Shown piece after piece: positions 1-10,880 of a stretch of DNA of 64,000 nucleotides. Positions within the stretch are counted from its first letter, which is position 1. Each line of letters starts with the position of its first letter. The notes under the pieces were generated by a model. The model saw only the letters and a list, made by a program, of their open reading frames with translations. It was not told the DNA's origin and did no database searches. This stretch comes from Metopolophium dirhodum (Eukaryota > Arthropoda > Insecta > Hemiptera > Aphididae). A program made the translations under genes and the position numbers. The stretch covers positions 34,748,241 through 34,812,240 of the forward strand of contig NC_083565.1 in the NCBI RefSeq assembly GCF_019925205.1, in the 5' to 3' direction.

Positions 1-149
1 GTTCAAAATGTATAGGAATACCATTTTTACTAAGTTATATATTTTTGACCAATTATAATATAGGTACAGGTCTAAAATGATATTCAATCACAACCAATAG
101 CCTTACAACCTACAATAACCAAACAAACATTACAATAAACAAAAATATA

Positions 150-365
150 TTATTATTTAGTTTATTTTTTTTCCTGGACAGATGGCAAACTCTTGTATTT
201 TTTCCATCCAGATTTCCTACTTTTCCGGTGGATTTTCATAAAATGTTATTTCATACAAACTTTGCCTTAACAATTACGAATAGAAAAAAAAATTATTCAA
301 ATCGGTCGAGTCGTTTTTGAGTTTTAGCGAGACTAACGGTCAGTTATTCATTTTTATATATATAG
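150..365 (+). repeat. 3' tail of a retroelement-like dispersed repeat
   Basis: The end of this block reads ATCGGTCGAGTCGTTTTTGA, then a GAGTTTTAGCGAGAC-like stretch, and closes with TTTTTATATATATAGATGA. An 'ATCGGT..AG.CGTTTTTGAGTT ... TATATATAGAT' ending is characteristic of a widespread insect retroelement or SINE-like 3' tail (family knowledge). Similar tails occur at 10790-10880 and 36260-36345. The body upstream, with paired CCTGGACAGATGG and TTTTCCGGTGGA-like segments, probably belongs to the same copy, but the 5' limit is not visible and may lie outside the window. No coding frame remains. Confidence 0.5.
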
Positions 366-2460
366 ATGAATAATTATGATTATTTTATACTGTCATCATT
401 TAAGCTAATAACCTTAGTTGTAGATCCTGTACCAAGAATTAAAAAAAAAATTAAAAATATACTCATTATACGTATATATATTTTTATGTATACAATATAC
501 ATTATACGTATGAATAAATATTTAATGTATCAGCACTATATCGATAGAACTTCTAAGATATAGTGATATCATAAACATGGCAGCGCTCAACTCCAAAGGG
601 GTTTATGAATGCAGCGAAATAAAACGTTTAACGATGCACGACGTTTGCAATGCACGTGTTTTCCTTATTTTTGTCCCTACAAAACTTTTCTAATTTGGTG
701 AAAATATTATAAAATATATAGAGGCATTATAATATAGATATATTTTTATTATTATTATTTCGCACAACTGAAAACGAAAATAAGATGTAACACCGAGGAA
801 GAGAAGTATATAAAGAAAACTTTTTCCCGTAAATACAAAATCCATCCGCTGTTGTAGGCGCCATATCGAAATGAACGGTCGGATATTAAAAACTGGCACT
901 GCTACATTAAATGTCACAGCATCTGTCACTGGCGTCCAACCGACTGTGCAGTTGAATTATTCAATATTTAATTTGTCAATATTAAAACAGCTATACGAAA
1001 ATACCCAGACTCGAGACGGAGAACAGGTATATATAAAAATAATGAAAAGACCGAATAAAATATAATATGGTATACAATTATGGTTAATGTATTAAATAAG
1101 TTAAAAATTACCCAAAATAGTAATTAATCTTCAGAAATAACCACATTACAGAATATGTCTGATGTATCATGCATGTGAATTAGAAGTAAAAATGAAGTCA
1201 AGGGAATTTTATCCTAAGCACTATCGTCACAAAACAATCCTAAAAACATAATAAATTACCTATTATTTTTTATTTGTAACTCGAAAACCTTAGCAAACTG
1301 AAAATTTTTACGAATAACTTACATTAGCATTTTAAAGATACCATTTTAAAATAGTATGGCTCTTTGACCTATTTTTAGATATTTTTTAGACTATTTTTTT
1401 AATATTTTTTTTCAATTTATGTTACTCAAATAATTATTTCTAAGCTTGAAAATTTAAAAGAAGGTTCTTCAGTAATTGCTCTAACGAAAATTCAAAAATA
1501 TAAAAATACAATTTTATTTTATTTTTAATAATATTAATAATGACGAAATCTGATATTTGATTTTATTTGATTCAATTAATCTGATATTCAAACGTAAAAT
1601 TACGGTCTTTGATTCAACGATATTAGTTATTTTGTTGTAAACTGTAATTTAAAAAGAACTTAAATTTGAAACATTAGAAAATTATTTAAATTGTTACACA
1701 CGCGTTAGGACATTTTGAAAATATTTGGATTAATTTTAAACTATTTATAAAATGAACCTCTTTCGCTATTAATAATGGTTCAGTCAGGTATTCTAGGTGG
1801 TGACCATAATACAGCCCGAAGTCTTTCCGAAGTCAACTAATAATTTAAATAATTACATCGGCTTTTGGGGAAAAAAATGTTTTTCATAGAACTAACTATT
1901 AATTCAGTATTGCCGAATATTATTATAATATTATTAATATTTGATCAATGCATATAGATATAATAAGCACAACAATACCTCTACATGATTCACCAACGAT
2001 ATGGATAGTAAAAAAACATAATTTTAACTCCGTATATATTATATTCCAGGTGGTTCCACTGGCCAAAACTACAATGCTAATGCTGAACATTTGTAATATA
2101 CTATTTAAAACTTTTAAATTAAGAATGTTTTTTGCTTCGCCCTACAATTACAGGTACCATCGTTTTTAGTATAAATATAGGATGAAGTAGGATGAAGACT
2201 TTTGATTTACTTTGCGTAATGTGTAGAGGTAATTATATAGTTATTACGTGAAATGCATGACTGCACAACATATACCAACTCTCAAGTAAATCGTTAACTA
2301 AATAAGTACACTGTATGCCACCGCAGCACTGCAGCCGATGACGTTTGTACTTTGGCTGTGACTGCCGTCACTGTTCACACATTTTGGTCCTTATTTTTAT
2401 AACGGAACACTTACAGCTATTAGATATTTGGTTTTTTTTTTAATCAATTCCATTAATGCA
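366..2460. other. AT-rich noncoding DNA, nothing recognised
   Basis: Short open frames at 366-563 and 871-1065 have low-complexity AT-driven composition, and no splice or start context supports them. A short GC-richer patch at 2310-2390 has no recognisable motif. I see no repeat ends or RNA genes. Confidence 0.6.
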
Positions 2461-2590
2461 CCATTATCCATGTGGGAAAATATGAATTGTCAACAGGATG
2501 GCGCACCAGGACACAATACCATCATTGTTCGACAATATTTAATTTAAATGTTTCCTAATCGATGGGATAATTTCATTGAAAATTACTAAT
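2461..2590 (+). pseudogene. Fragment of a DDE-type DNA transposase (relic)
   Basis: Read from 2461, the frame gives a MWENMN-like stretch, then QQDGAPGH, then IIVRQYL, an in-frame TAA, and MFPNRW before further decay. The QQDGAPxH block with a downstream VRQYL and F..RW is a hallmark of the Tc1/mariner-like DDE superfamily (DDE_3-like) common in insects. The Asp of QQD, encoded at 2497-2499, corresponds to a catalytic carboxylate of that family. Only about 40 codons of the central domain remain; the N-terminal DNA-binding part and the C-terminal region are absent, and no terminal inverted repeats were seen nearby. It cannot encode an active enzyme. The family name is inferred from a short motif; the transposase identity is fairly secure. 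Confidence 0.65.
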
Positions 2591-3780
2591 AAATAATTCT
2601 TAATTTCAAATTTTTAGTGTGTTAGTTTTTATAATTTTAATTACTTTCAATACTTTGCTATTTTGCAATGTATACAAACGTGTATTTATAAAATGCTTGC
2701 GGTGGGAGTTATTTTTTTTATCGTATTATTAAAATATGAAATTAAATTATACGAATCGAAAGTTGTGTACAGAACAACAGAAGGACACTGTAACAACCAA
2801 CAAAAATTATAATTAGGGCTTTAAATAATATAAAAGCGAACTGTTGCAGAATTTCAACAAACCATATAATAATATATCAAGAAGAATAATAACGCACCTA
2901 ATTTTATTTTAGTTGTGTGTTATTACGCAGTAGTAGATATATGAAATTTGATAATATTTTTTTTCTTTCAGTATAAATGCCATTTCATTTCAATGAAGCC
3001 CCCAATGTACCTAAAATAAAAAATTGTATTTATGCGCTTCATAAATATATTATACAATTATAACACATATACCTACCGTTGTATTAAAATATTTTTACGT
3101 TTTGTCCAGTAATATTATTGAATTGTAAATTGTAATTATACTCAAGTCATCAAATTTACGAAATTTCATTACGATAATACGATGGTGGATATTAGTCATA
3201 GGGAAAAGAAACGAAAAATAAAAATTTATCTCATTCAGTGATTCAACCATAAAAAGTATGTGTTTATTGTATTAAAATACGCAATGAATAAAAACAGAAC
3301 GAGTAGATACAACAAACTATTTCTAAAAAATCATCATGCAAGCTTTTTTATGTCACATACTACACTGTCTCGTTATTCGTACTCCACAGTTTTGACACGG
3401 GACGCCGTGAATACAAAACAGTTTCGTCACATATTTTTTCGATACAATTCCCATTGCACTATCTTTGTATTATAAATTATTATAATTTAAACTGTAGAAA
3501 ACCGTATTTTAAAAATTAGATTTATCTGCCCGCTGTATGTTCCCATATCAGACAGTTATCTTAGGTTCCCCGTAGCTGTAAGTTTTTTAATTTTTTTCAA
3601 TCCTCCCCTATTATTGTGCATATATTACGTATACTTTTTATAATTATTTGCAAATAGTTGTTGCCGCCAGCTATTGTTTTATTTATGGGTATGCAGTATG
3701 CACTGTGTGTATAATATTTATTAGTATCTAGATACTTGCATACATATAATGTGTACATATTATACTTAAACAGTTACACA
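2591..3780. other. AT-rich noncoding DNA, nothing recognised
   Basis: An open frame at 3260-3475 (71 codons) has no recognisable domain and no supporting context. No repeat ends or RNA genes were seen. Confidence 0.55.
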
Positions 3781-4210
3781 TTGACTCACTCCTTCCTCCC
3801 ACGACCTCGCTAAACCTCCCCCCCACACTGCCTCATCGTCTACAGCAATACTTGCACATAAAATAATCACAAAATTATTTTAATTCGGAAAAAAAATCTC
3901 TGCCTTGGCGGCGACGGTCTTGAAAGCTTAAGAGTCTAATTACGGTCGTAATTTATTAGCCAGGGGAACAATAATAAACGCGTTCGCTGAACAGAATGCG
4001 ATTGGGTAGTCGTGGCAAGGGGGTGGTATAAGTGGGGTGTACACCGACAGGTTTTTAATGATTTTCCGAAATGGTCGCGTCGTCGTCCGAACGCAAACCG
4101 GGGCGAGGACTACTAATTCACGCGCGCGGCTAATACGCGTAATTTATGGCCCGATGAGAATGGAATATTTTCACGAGCTCCGCGAAAGTTTTCCCGCTAA
4201 GCAATATTCT
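3780..4210. promoter_or_regulatory. CpG-rich island, candidate cis-regulatory region
   Basis: The base composition changes abruptly from AT-rich flanks to a block with many CpGs (GCGGCGACGG, GTCGCGTCGTCGTCCG, CACGCGCGCGGC) and C-rich tracts near 3800-3830. It contains several TAATTA/TTTAT-core sites (about 3937-3956 and 4130-4150) of the kind bound by homeodomain proteins, including TTTATTAGC and TTTATGGCC. No long open frame crosses it. The most economical reading is a regulatory element or promoter of a neighbouring gene. This is inferred from composition and short motifs only; a diverged GC-rich repeat cannot be excluded. Confidence 0.3.
3938..3953. promoter_or_regulatory. Short palindrome AATTACG-GT-CGTAATT
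   Basis: This is a perfect 7-bp inverted repeat with a 2-bp spacer inside the CpG-rich block. It overlaps a TAATTA homeodomain core and could be a dimer binding site. Function is inferred only. Confidence 0.25.
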
Positions 4211-5060
4211 CTATAATTTTGTTTTACTTTAAACCTGTGAAATTTCGATCCAAATATGTTTCGTGGATACGCCGTCTACACATGTATCTAACTTAATACA
4301 CGAGTATTCGGTGTTTAATATTTATGCATCCACATTCCACACGTTACATAAACATAATATCCTATATCTATGGTGATATTGCATCAATCAGCTGACCAAT
4401 CCAAACGACTAAATTATTTAAGATTTTTTTTCTATTTAATTGTCTGTTTTTCAAACTTGTTAGAAACCAATAATAAATTTACCTCCTTAAAGAATAAAAT
4501 ATATTCGGCGTTTAACCAATGATTTAAAAAAGAAATTTTTACAGTCCCAAAAAGTGTTCACCTAAAAAATTACTCATCATAGGAAAACCTACAATATTAT
4601 AATTTCCTTAACGTATCAAGTACATATCGTACAATATACGTCTTTTGATATATTGGTATCATTTCTTTCTGGGGTCAAGAAATTGTATATAGCAAAAAAT
4701 ATAATAATGATATTATCACTATTTTGTTAGGTAAATTAATATTCCCATAAAAAGTTATTTCACAGAATTCTCTGAAATTCAAAATTTTAAAGCCAAGCTC
4801 TAGTGCACAGATAAGAGTCCAAACACAACATGACTTTGGAGCACATCATTAAAGGTGATTTGGAGTGGACCAGTAAACTTGCAAACTTTTGTTCATGGAT
4901 CGAGTAGTTTTAAAACTTAAACATTGAAGAATTATTTTAATTTCTGCCGCTGGTTTAATCAAAGGGACCAAGGTCCATAAAGCTGAATTAAAATTGAAAA
5001 CTCAAATGCAAATTTTAAACTTAGATGCATTCAAATAATCGAATACAATTTATAAAAAAA
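4211..5060. other. Noncoding DNA, possible diverged upstream part of family A
   Basis: No open frame of interest was seen. The stretch 4930-5060, just upstream of the family A left end, may be the outer part of the same copy, but I found no second example in the window to confirm this. Confidence 0.4.
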
Positions 5061-5740
5061 AGGTGGACAAGTTGGTGTTGCTCTGCTGTACAGTAGGTAT
5101 AGTGGGTCACTGTAATGAATGGTGTTAAATTTGAATTCAATGATATAATATTATTGTATACGATACACGTTTCTGAGAGAAGACGATCAGTCAGCCTATG
5201 ATATATTACTAAGTACCTATATTTAATAAAACTATTGTGAATAAAGTAATTTTTTACTTATTTATGTGGAACTTAGTTTTAAATTTTCAATTCTTAGCTA
5301 TAAAAGTTAAAAACTTTATACATTTTTAACTACAATATCATTTTTCAATTTGATAAATTTTGTCAAAATTCGAACTTTAAATAATTATAAAAAAAAAAAT
5401 GTGCCTATGTATTTTTTAAATATTTTTCAACTGCTATTGTAACAATAATCAGGAGCCTTATATAGTTATATTACATTTCCACGCTTTTTGACACAAAAAA
5501 AATTAATTTTTTTGAGTCTTGGAGGGTATTAATATCTAATTTTTTCAAACCCATTGGTTAAAGGGTAACTCACAAATTTTTTTTTCTGGCTCACAAAAAA
5601 TAATATTATTTTTGATTGCTTAAATAGTTGCAATTGGTTAGATATTATATTACTATTTTAATTAGTAGAATTAAGGCATATATGTAGGTATACTTACCTC
5701 TATTTTTTACAAACATTTATAAAAAAAAACACATATTTAG
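5061..5740 (+). repeat. Family A interspersed repeat, left end plus body
   Basis: The left part carries GCTCTGCTGTACAGTAGG, GTCACTGTAATGAATGG, GTTAAATTTGAATTCAATGA and a GATTCTGAGCG-like block (here TTTCTGAGAGAAGACGATC). The same order of segments recurs at 10075, 13072, 42455 and 60076, and in reverse complement near 9600 and 15620. The body (ACTTATTTATGTGGAAC, TTCTTAGCTATAAAAGTT, TTTGTCAAAATTCGAACTTT) also recurs at 45160-45370. No reading frame survives, so the element is nonautonomous or decayed. The right end with ACATTCATCGCTCCGCTCAG is missing here, so this copy is truncated or was replaced by the fragment at 5731. Confidence 0.75.
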
Positions 5741-5775
5741 CACGGGAAACGCCGGGCAGAGCTGCTAGTTTATTG
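5731..5775 (-). repeat. Terminal fragment of an insect retroelement-like repeat
   Basis: Read on the minus strand, this begins with an AACTAGCAGCTCTGCCCGGCG-like head and continues TTTCCCGTGCT. An 'ACTAGC.G..CTGCCCGGCG' head is typical of arthropod interspersed elements whose other end carries the ATCGGT..AG.CGTTT tail seen elsewhere in this window. Only the terminal 40 bp or so is clear, and it directly abuts the family A copy. Confidence 0.45.
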
Positions 5776-5879
5776 CATATGGACCATTTAAAAAAATTAT
5801 AAATATTAATACACCAATATATCAATTTTATTAATAAAATTCGCCAATGTCCACATACCTTCCAAACTCTTTATCATGA

Positions 5880-6170
5880 ACCTATTATCTTTAGTAAGTA
5901 CACAAAATTAAATAACACAAAAGTACTCACTCGAATTTTTATGTTGATGATTTTCAGAAAAAAAGATCCATACTAAATAATTTATAGTAGAAAAGGGAGG
6001 TTTTTATTTAAAATATAGAGTCTCCTACTTCCATGGGACATTTTAAGTATTACAAAAAATCTTAGGATAGCTTTACTTTAAGTAGGTATGTATATAAAAT
6101 CTAAAAATCATATAAATAACTGCATTATTGAAGAAAAAAGGGGTGAGCAAGCTTGATGAATCATCCTGTA
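5880..6170 (-). mobile_element. Family B miniature inverted-repeat element, minus copy
   Basis: The right edge reads GGTGAGCAAGCTTGATGAAT followed by CATCCTGTA. In reverse complement this is TACAGGATGATTCATCAAGC...GCTCACC, then TTCTTCAATAATGCAGTTAT. The same terminus heads the copy at 34074, and a diverged version heads the copy at 8672. Internal GGGAGGTTTTTATTT and AGAGTCTCCTAC segments have counterparts in the 8672 copy in the opposite orientation. The other end (about 5880) is not sharply defined. There is no coding capacity. TACAGGGTGATTCA-type ends are common in insect DNA transposons. Confidence 0.55.
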
Positions 6171-7640
6171 CACCCATTTAGTTGACATTTACCAGACAAA
6201 ATTATTCCTGAAAAGCATTTTTCACAAAGTTTTCGGAAATGTATTCTGCTTTTTTAATTATTAACAAATAATTGTAATTGCAATTTTGTTTTCACATTGT
6301 AATTATACTTGTATTAACTACTATATGCTGTCATCAGCTTAAAGCCAACTTTAATTTATTTTTACGTTTATGTTTCAGTCGTTTATATAATTTTCTAAAC
6401 TGAATGTAGTATTTATTTTAGTTATAACTGGTCAATAATTGTAATATATTAAAATATTTTAAAACCGTCCCCTGGGTATTTCTACTATGTTTGGTTTTTA
6501 TTAATAATATATTAAAAGTGTTTTTCTCTCCCTAAACAATTCATAATATTTTTCAATATGTCATTTTTACATTTAAATATATTCAAATTAATGCCATGAT
6601 ATATTTATGATTGAAAACTGTAATTAATACTATTATGCACTCAGATAAATGTATCAAATAAAAAAAAAAATTTTTTCTAGCTGTATAATATGATATTTAT
6701 TATAATAACCATTTGTATTATTATAAACTAAACATTTTAAAATTATAACATAATATACTATATAGAACGTACGATAAAAAAAAGTTTAGACAAGAAATTG
6801 GAAAAGGTTCCAGATGATAAAATAATTGTCCGACCACTCTACCTATCTCGTTTACATTATACATTTTGAAAGTTTATAAACCATTTGCTAAATTACATTT
6901 TGATACAACAACGGAGACAAAAACTAAATGGAAATTGATATAACTATGTACTAAAATAATGAAAATGTTACTTAAATTCGAGAATACTAGTACCTAGTGA
7001 AAATAATTAAAAATATCTAATGCCTCAAACATTAACAAGCAATAATAATTCATTACTGTATGATAAATGTATATTTATATTACAATAATTAAATTACACA
7101 GATTTATAGAAAATCATTTTAAATGCAATCCAGTGGAACAATAATAAAATATATACTATAGTAATAATAATTGTTTTTATTACTTGAAATCGATGAGCAT
7201 TTTATGAAATATTATTTTAATAAGAACGGAAACGATACAAAAACTGATTATATATTTTCATATTATACACGTTATATAATATACATGTTGGGATAATCAC
7301 GTTTGAACACCCACTGTGACAGAAATATTATGATGGAATCATTGTTTTTCCCACAAGGCATTTTCGTCATAAAACTTAGGATTTATATCATATAAATTGG
7401 TATTTCATCGTTTGAAAACGAACAAATTACGTACACCTCAAATACATCACTGATTTATATATATGAATGGACACAATAAAGTACAAACTATTATAATAAG
7501 AGCTACACTTATACTGATTTAACCATGAGCCGAGGTACAAGCATAGTTCCTACCGAATTAACTAAGAAACGATGTTCACTTTAACCTTTTTTCCCATAAA
7601 CCGATCATACATATAAAATATACCTTTATAAAGTTAAATA
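6171..7640. other. AT-rich noncoding DNA, nothing recognised
   Basis: No repeat ends, hairpins or credible open frames were seen; composition is uniformly AT-rich. Confidence 0.55.
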
Positions 7641-8540
7641 GGTCCGACTTGCGCACAAACGAATTGCACATAAACTGATATACACAAGTGCTGTATCCAA
7701 TCTATCGCGGGAAGATTGCAAAAACAGACATCGATTTGAACCGGAGATGACTGATAACTAAACACTAAAACTCTACTTTATACTTTACACTTTTTTACAT
7801 ACAAAAATAACAACAGACAAGCGCCAGGGGACCTATCCAATCTGCCGCAGGTTAGATTTTCCTGAAATTGCCCACCCAGGTGAAATTTACACCAGGGATT
7901 ACTGATAACTAGATCTGATGACATGGCTTTCAACAACTTTGAAAAGTTCAAACGAATACAGCTGACATTTATAAGATTGCCAAATATTGGTAAAAACATA
8001 ACAAAACTATACTTGCTCTTTAGAAAGCTCTCAATTGGGTACCTACCGCTAGGTATATTCTAGACCAAGTGTAAAGCTCACTTAGACCTATGCTCAGTAG
8101 CAGCTAGTTATACTATAATAATTAATGTTTACAATTCAATTAATGTAAACATTAATTATCTATAGATTTCATGAATACTGTGTGATTTGCCAGCAGTAAA
8201 CAGCAACTTATAATGTTTTCATTACCCACCAAGTTAAAGACGTTGGACAAGCAACATTTTAGTCATTACAAAATATCAAAATGATAAATACTAACAACTA
8301 TAGTATAATACTATGATAAATTATTGTAATAACGAAAATATAAGATAAATATAGAAAATAACCTATCAGTTGCGATTAAATATGATTAATTAATGCTTTA
8401 TCAGCTTATTACCACTGGTCTGACTTGCACACAAGCGAATTATCTATTTTCAAATCGAGTTTCCTCAAACTAAGATACAGTTAAACCAAAATCAACTGGT
8501 ATCGTACCCACTGCAGGTGAAATGCAAAAATATACAATGA
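7640..8540. repeat. Region of diverged internal duplications
   Basis: Several segments recur in diverged form. GGTCCGACTTGCGCACAAAC-GAATT near 7650 matches GGTCTGACTTGCACACAAGC-GAATT near 8418. TATCCAATCTATCGCGGGA near 7694 matches TATCCAATCTGCCGCAGGT near 7835. GATGACTGATAACTA near 7746 matches GATTACTGATAACTA near 7899. This suggests old tandem duplication of a unit of roughly 150-750 bp, or remnants of one dispersed family. A 73-codon minus-strand frame at 7778-7999 falls inside and has no recognisable domain. Confidence 0.45.
8118..8159. repeat. Perfect 16-bp inverted repeat (hairpin)
   Basis: Arms at 8118-8133 and 8144-8159 are perfectly complementary around a 10-nt loop. The arms contain AATTAATGTTTACA. 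This is a possible cruciform or decayed foldback core. The stem is shorter and more AT-rich than a typical animal microRNA precursor, so I do not call a microRNA. Confidence 0.5.
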
Positions 8541-8671
8541 GTTACAGTAACTCAGTTACTGACAAAGCTATATAATATTATGTCAGAATAATAAAATATC
8601 ATAAAAAATATAAATAAATAATTACTATTCAGTTATCACGGAATCACGATGAATTATGCATTATGGCAACT

Positions 8672-8930
8672 ATACAGGGCGAACCAAGCATGCTCGTCCC
8701 CACTTTTTTCTTTGTTTAATTTATTTATTCAAATTCTGATCTTTTAAATTCTTACATACACTCGAAAACCATATTTTCAAATTATTGAGACTTTTGTACT
8801 ACTTAAGGAGGGACCTGTGACCTACAAAGTTCTATTATTCAAATGAGAACGCTCCTTTTATACTGTTAATTATGTAGGGGATAATTTTTAACTAACCTAC
8901 CTTAACCTTACTCAACCCTTTAGGTATATA
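8672..8930 (+). mobile_element. Family B miniature element, plus copy, 3' truncated
   Basis: The left end ATACAGGGCGAACCAAGCAT followed by GCTCGTCCCCACTTTTTTCT corresponds to the family B terminus (TACAGGGTGATTCATCAAGC-type end with GCTCACC). No matching right terminus lies within the next 400 bp, so the copy is truncated or its end has decayed. No coding frame. Confidence 0.45.
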
Positions 8931-8950
8931 TAAATATTAGGTAAAATCAG

Positions 8951-8990
8951 TGACGTAGACAGGATTTTGGATTGTAGAAGGATATAATAA
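8951..8990 (+). repeat. Possible hAT-like terminus
   Basis: CAGTGACGTAGACAGGATTT resembles the CAGTGGCGTAGCCAGGATTT-type end seen on many insect DNA elements. A related but more decayed terminus with GATCTAGGATTTTATTT occurs at 11885. No partner end was found, so the identity is tentative. Confidence 0.25.
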
Positions 8991-9109
8991 CTATTTTTTA
9001 GTCATAATGTTAACAATTGTAATACAAGGATCCGCATAAGATGTTCTCACGAGTCATGACTACTTAAAATAATCAATAATCAAAAGTTATAATTTTGTTT
9101 ATAAGTAAA

Positions 9110-9700
9110 CTAAGTGTGCACAATTTGCAAAAACACATAAATTTGAAAGCTATTTTGTAGTCTTTTAAATACCTAATACTTGAATATTTAATACAAGCTC
9201 TTCCTTAAATTGTTCTTATAGAAATTTGAAATCATCAAATACATATAAGCACAATTTTTTTCAGGTGCTTGGGTCCAATGTTGACAAAATTGTGTATTAA
9301 AACCAAAAATAACTATATCTTTTACAATTTTAGTTATTTTGTTGTAATTTAAAAAATATTAATCCTAAATAAATATGATAAAATAATAAATTTTTATAGC
9401 TAAGACTCGAAAATTAAAGACTTACAAGGTTTCTCAAGAGTATAGTTCATAATACTAATAATAAAATAAATACAATGTTTTCGGAAAAAATTATTTCAAC
9501 CTACCCTATAACTACTTATAAAAAAATATTACTATAATTGAAAAATAAATATATCATACAATATAGTTAGTAATATAGTTAGTAATATAGGCTCAGTTCT
9601 CACAGACTATCTTCGCTCTGAATCGTTTTCATATTCAATGTAAATCATCAATTTCAAATTTAACTCATAAATATTACAGTGTCTTATTTAACTCACTTTT
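9110..9700 (-). repeat. Family A interspersed repeat, minus copy
   Basis: In reverse complement the segment carries CGATTCAGAGCGAAGATAGT (the GATTCTGAGCGGAGACGGTC block) and AAATTTGAAATTGATGATTT. Further in are CGAGTCTTAGCTATAAAAAT and TTTTGTCAACATTGGAC, in the order seen in the plus copies. It is diverged, has small indels and no frame. A short tandem ATATAGTTAGTA duplication sits near 9562-9590. Confidence 0.6.
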
Positions 9701-10074
9701 CTTTTTTTTAATTTAAAGGTTTTTTTTAATTTATATTGGTAAAATATTTGTTTTTTAATAAAAAGTAATACAAGGTTCTACATAACTTATTTTTAAATAA
9801 ATTCAATAATGTCGGAAAAATTAACTTATTTACCAAAGTTTTTTTTTGAAATAACCAGTTCTTAATGCATTTTTAAAATCGTTTTACTGCATATTAAGCA
9901 CATACTATTAATACATCATGCTGTAATAGAAACAACTAAAAAAATTAATTAATTAACTAAGTTATTAAATGATAACTTTTATTTATACATATATAAATGT
10001 TTTTAAATATTTTATCAACAATAATCACAATTACTAAATAAAATAAAAAACTTAAAAAAAAATTATTACAATAA
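9701..10074. other. AT-rich noncoding DNA, nothing recognised
   Basis: Extremely AT-rich with T and A runs; no features seen. Confidence 0.55.
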
Positions 10075-10270
10075 AAGGTGGGTAAGTGGACGTCGCTCTG
10101 CTGTACAGTAGGTTACAAGTGGATCACTGTAATGGATGGTGTTAAATTTGAATTCAATGATATAATATCATTGTATAAGAAAAACGATTCTGAGCGAAAA
10201 CGGTCAGTCAGCATATGATATTACCAAGTATATTTAAGGATATTATTGTGAAAAAATGTAATTTATATAT
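10075..10270 (+). repeat. Family A left end, plus copy
   Basis: GTGGACGTCGCTCTGCTGTA starts the block, followed by GATCACTGTAATGGATGGTG and GTTAAATTTGAATTCAATGA. It ends with AAAACGATTCTGAGCG and CGGTCAGTCAGCATATG. This is the cleanest left end in the window and defines the order of segments used to recognise the others. The body is truncated soon after 10270. Confidence 0.75.
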
Positions 10271-10610
10271 AACCTTATTTACGTGGAGCCGTCTAACCGA
10301 GTTCTTATTGCGTATATAGATCATTAGAAAGAACCACTAAGTATTCCAAAATAATATAAAATTATAGATGTAAATATTTATGATGTTACGCGTGTCCGAA
10401 CTGCTGATAATGAAATGAACGCGTATAGTGTTCCGTATAGGCACCGTGGCAAGGCAATGGAGAGACAACTAATAAATAGAATATGTGTATTGGGTTATGT
10501 TATCGGTGTGTATTTTATCGTTTAAAATATAATTGAAGTATCGGTGTACGCGCGATGCATGAGATATTTTTATCGATAAACTTCTCGGAACAATTCTTAT
10601 TGTTGACCTT
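10271..10610. other. Noncoding DNA with moderate CpG content
   Basis: Scattered CpGs (ACGCGTGTCCG, CGTGTACGCGCGATGCAT) but no open frame or recognisable element. Confidence 0.45.
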
Positions 10611-10614
10611 TAGA

Positions 10615-10880
10615 CAAAAAGGATAGGTTGCTGGTAGCTGGAAACCCGCGGGCCGCCGTAAGCCCGTGCCGTGCAGCATAATACATAGTGACGGTGAATA
10701 ATTATGATTGTTAATTACTCCACTAAAACGCAACATTTTTGAAAATCCTTTCTTATTGTTTGTACGGTGAAAATATAAGAAGAACCTCTATTCCAAATTT
10801 CAAGTTCGTATGTTGTGTAGTTTTTGAGTTACAGCGATGAGTGAGTCAGTGGTATTTGGATTTTATATGTATAGATTATA
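10615..10880 (+). repeat. 3' tail of retroelement-like dispersed repeat, second copy
   Basis: The segment contains a GC-rich head-like part (GGAAACCCGCGGGCCGCCGT) near 10640. The tail is TTGTGTAGTTTTTGAGTTAC, AGCGATGAGTGAGTCAGTGG and finally ATTTTATATGTATAGATTA. The 'TAGTTTTTGAGTT.CAGCGATGAG...TATATGTATAGATTA' architecture matches the tail class at 300-365. A 73-codon minus frame inside is a by-product of the GC-rich part. Confidence 0.5.
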
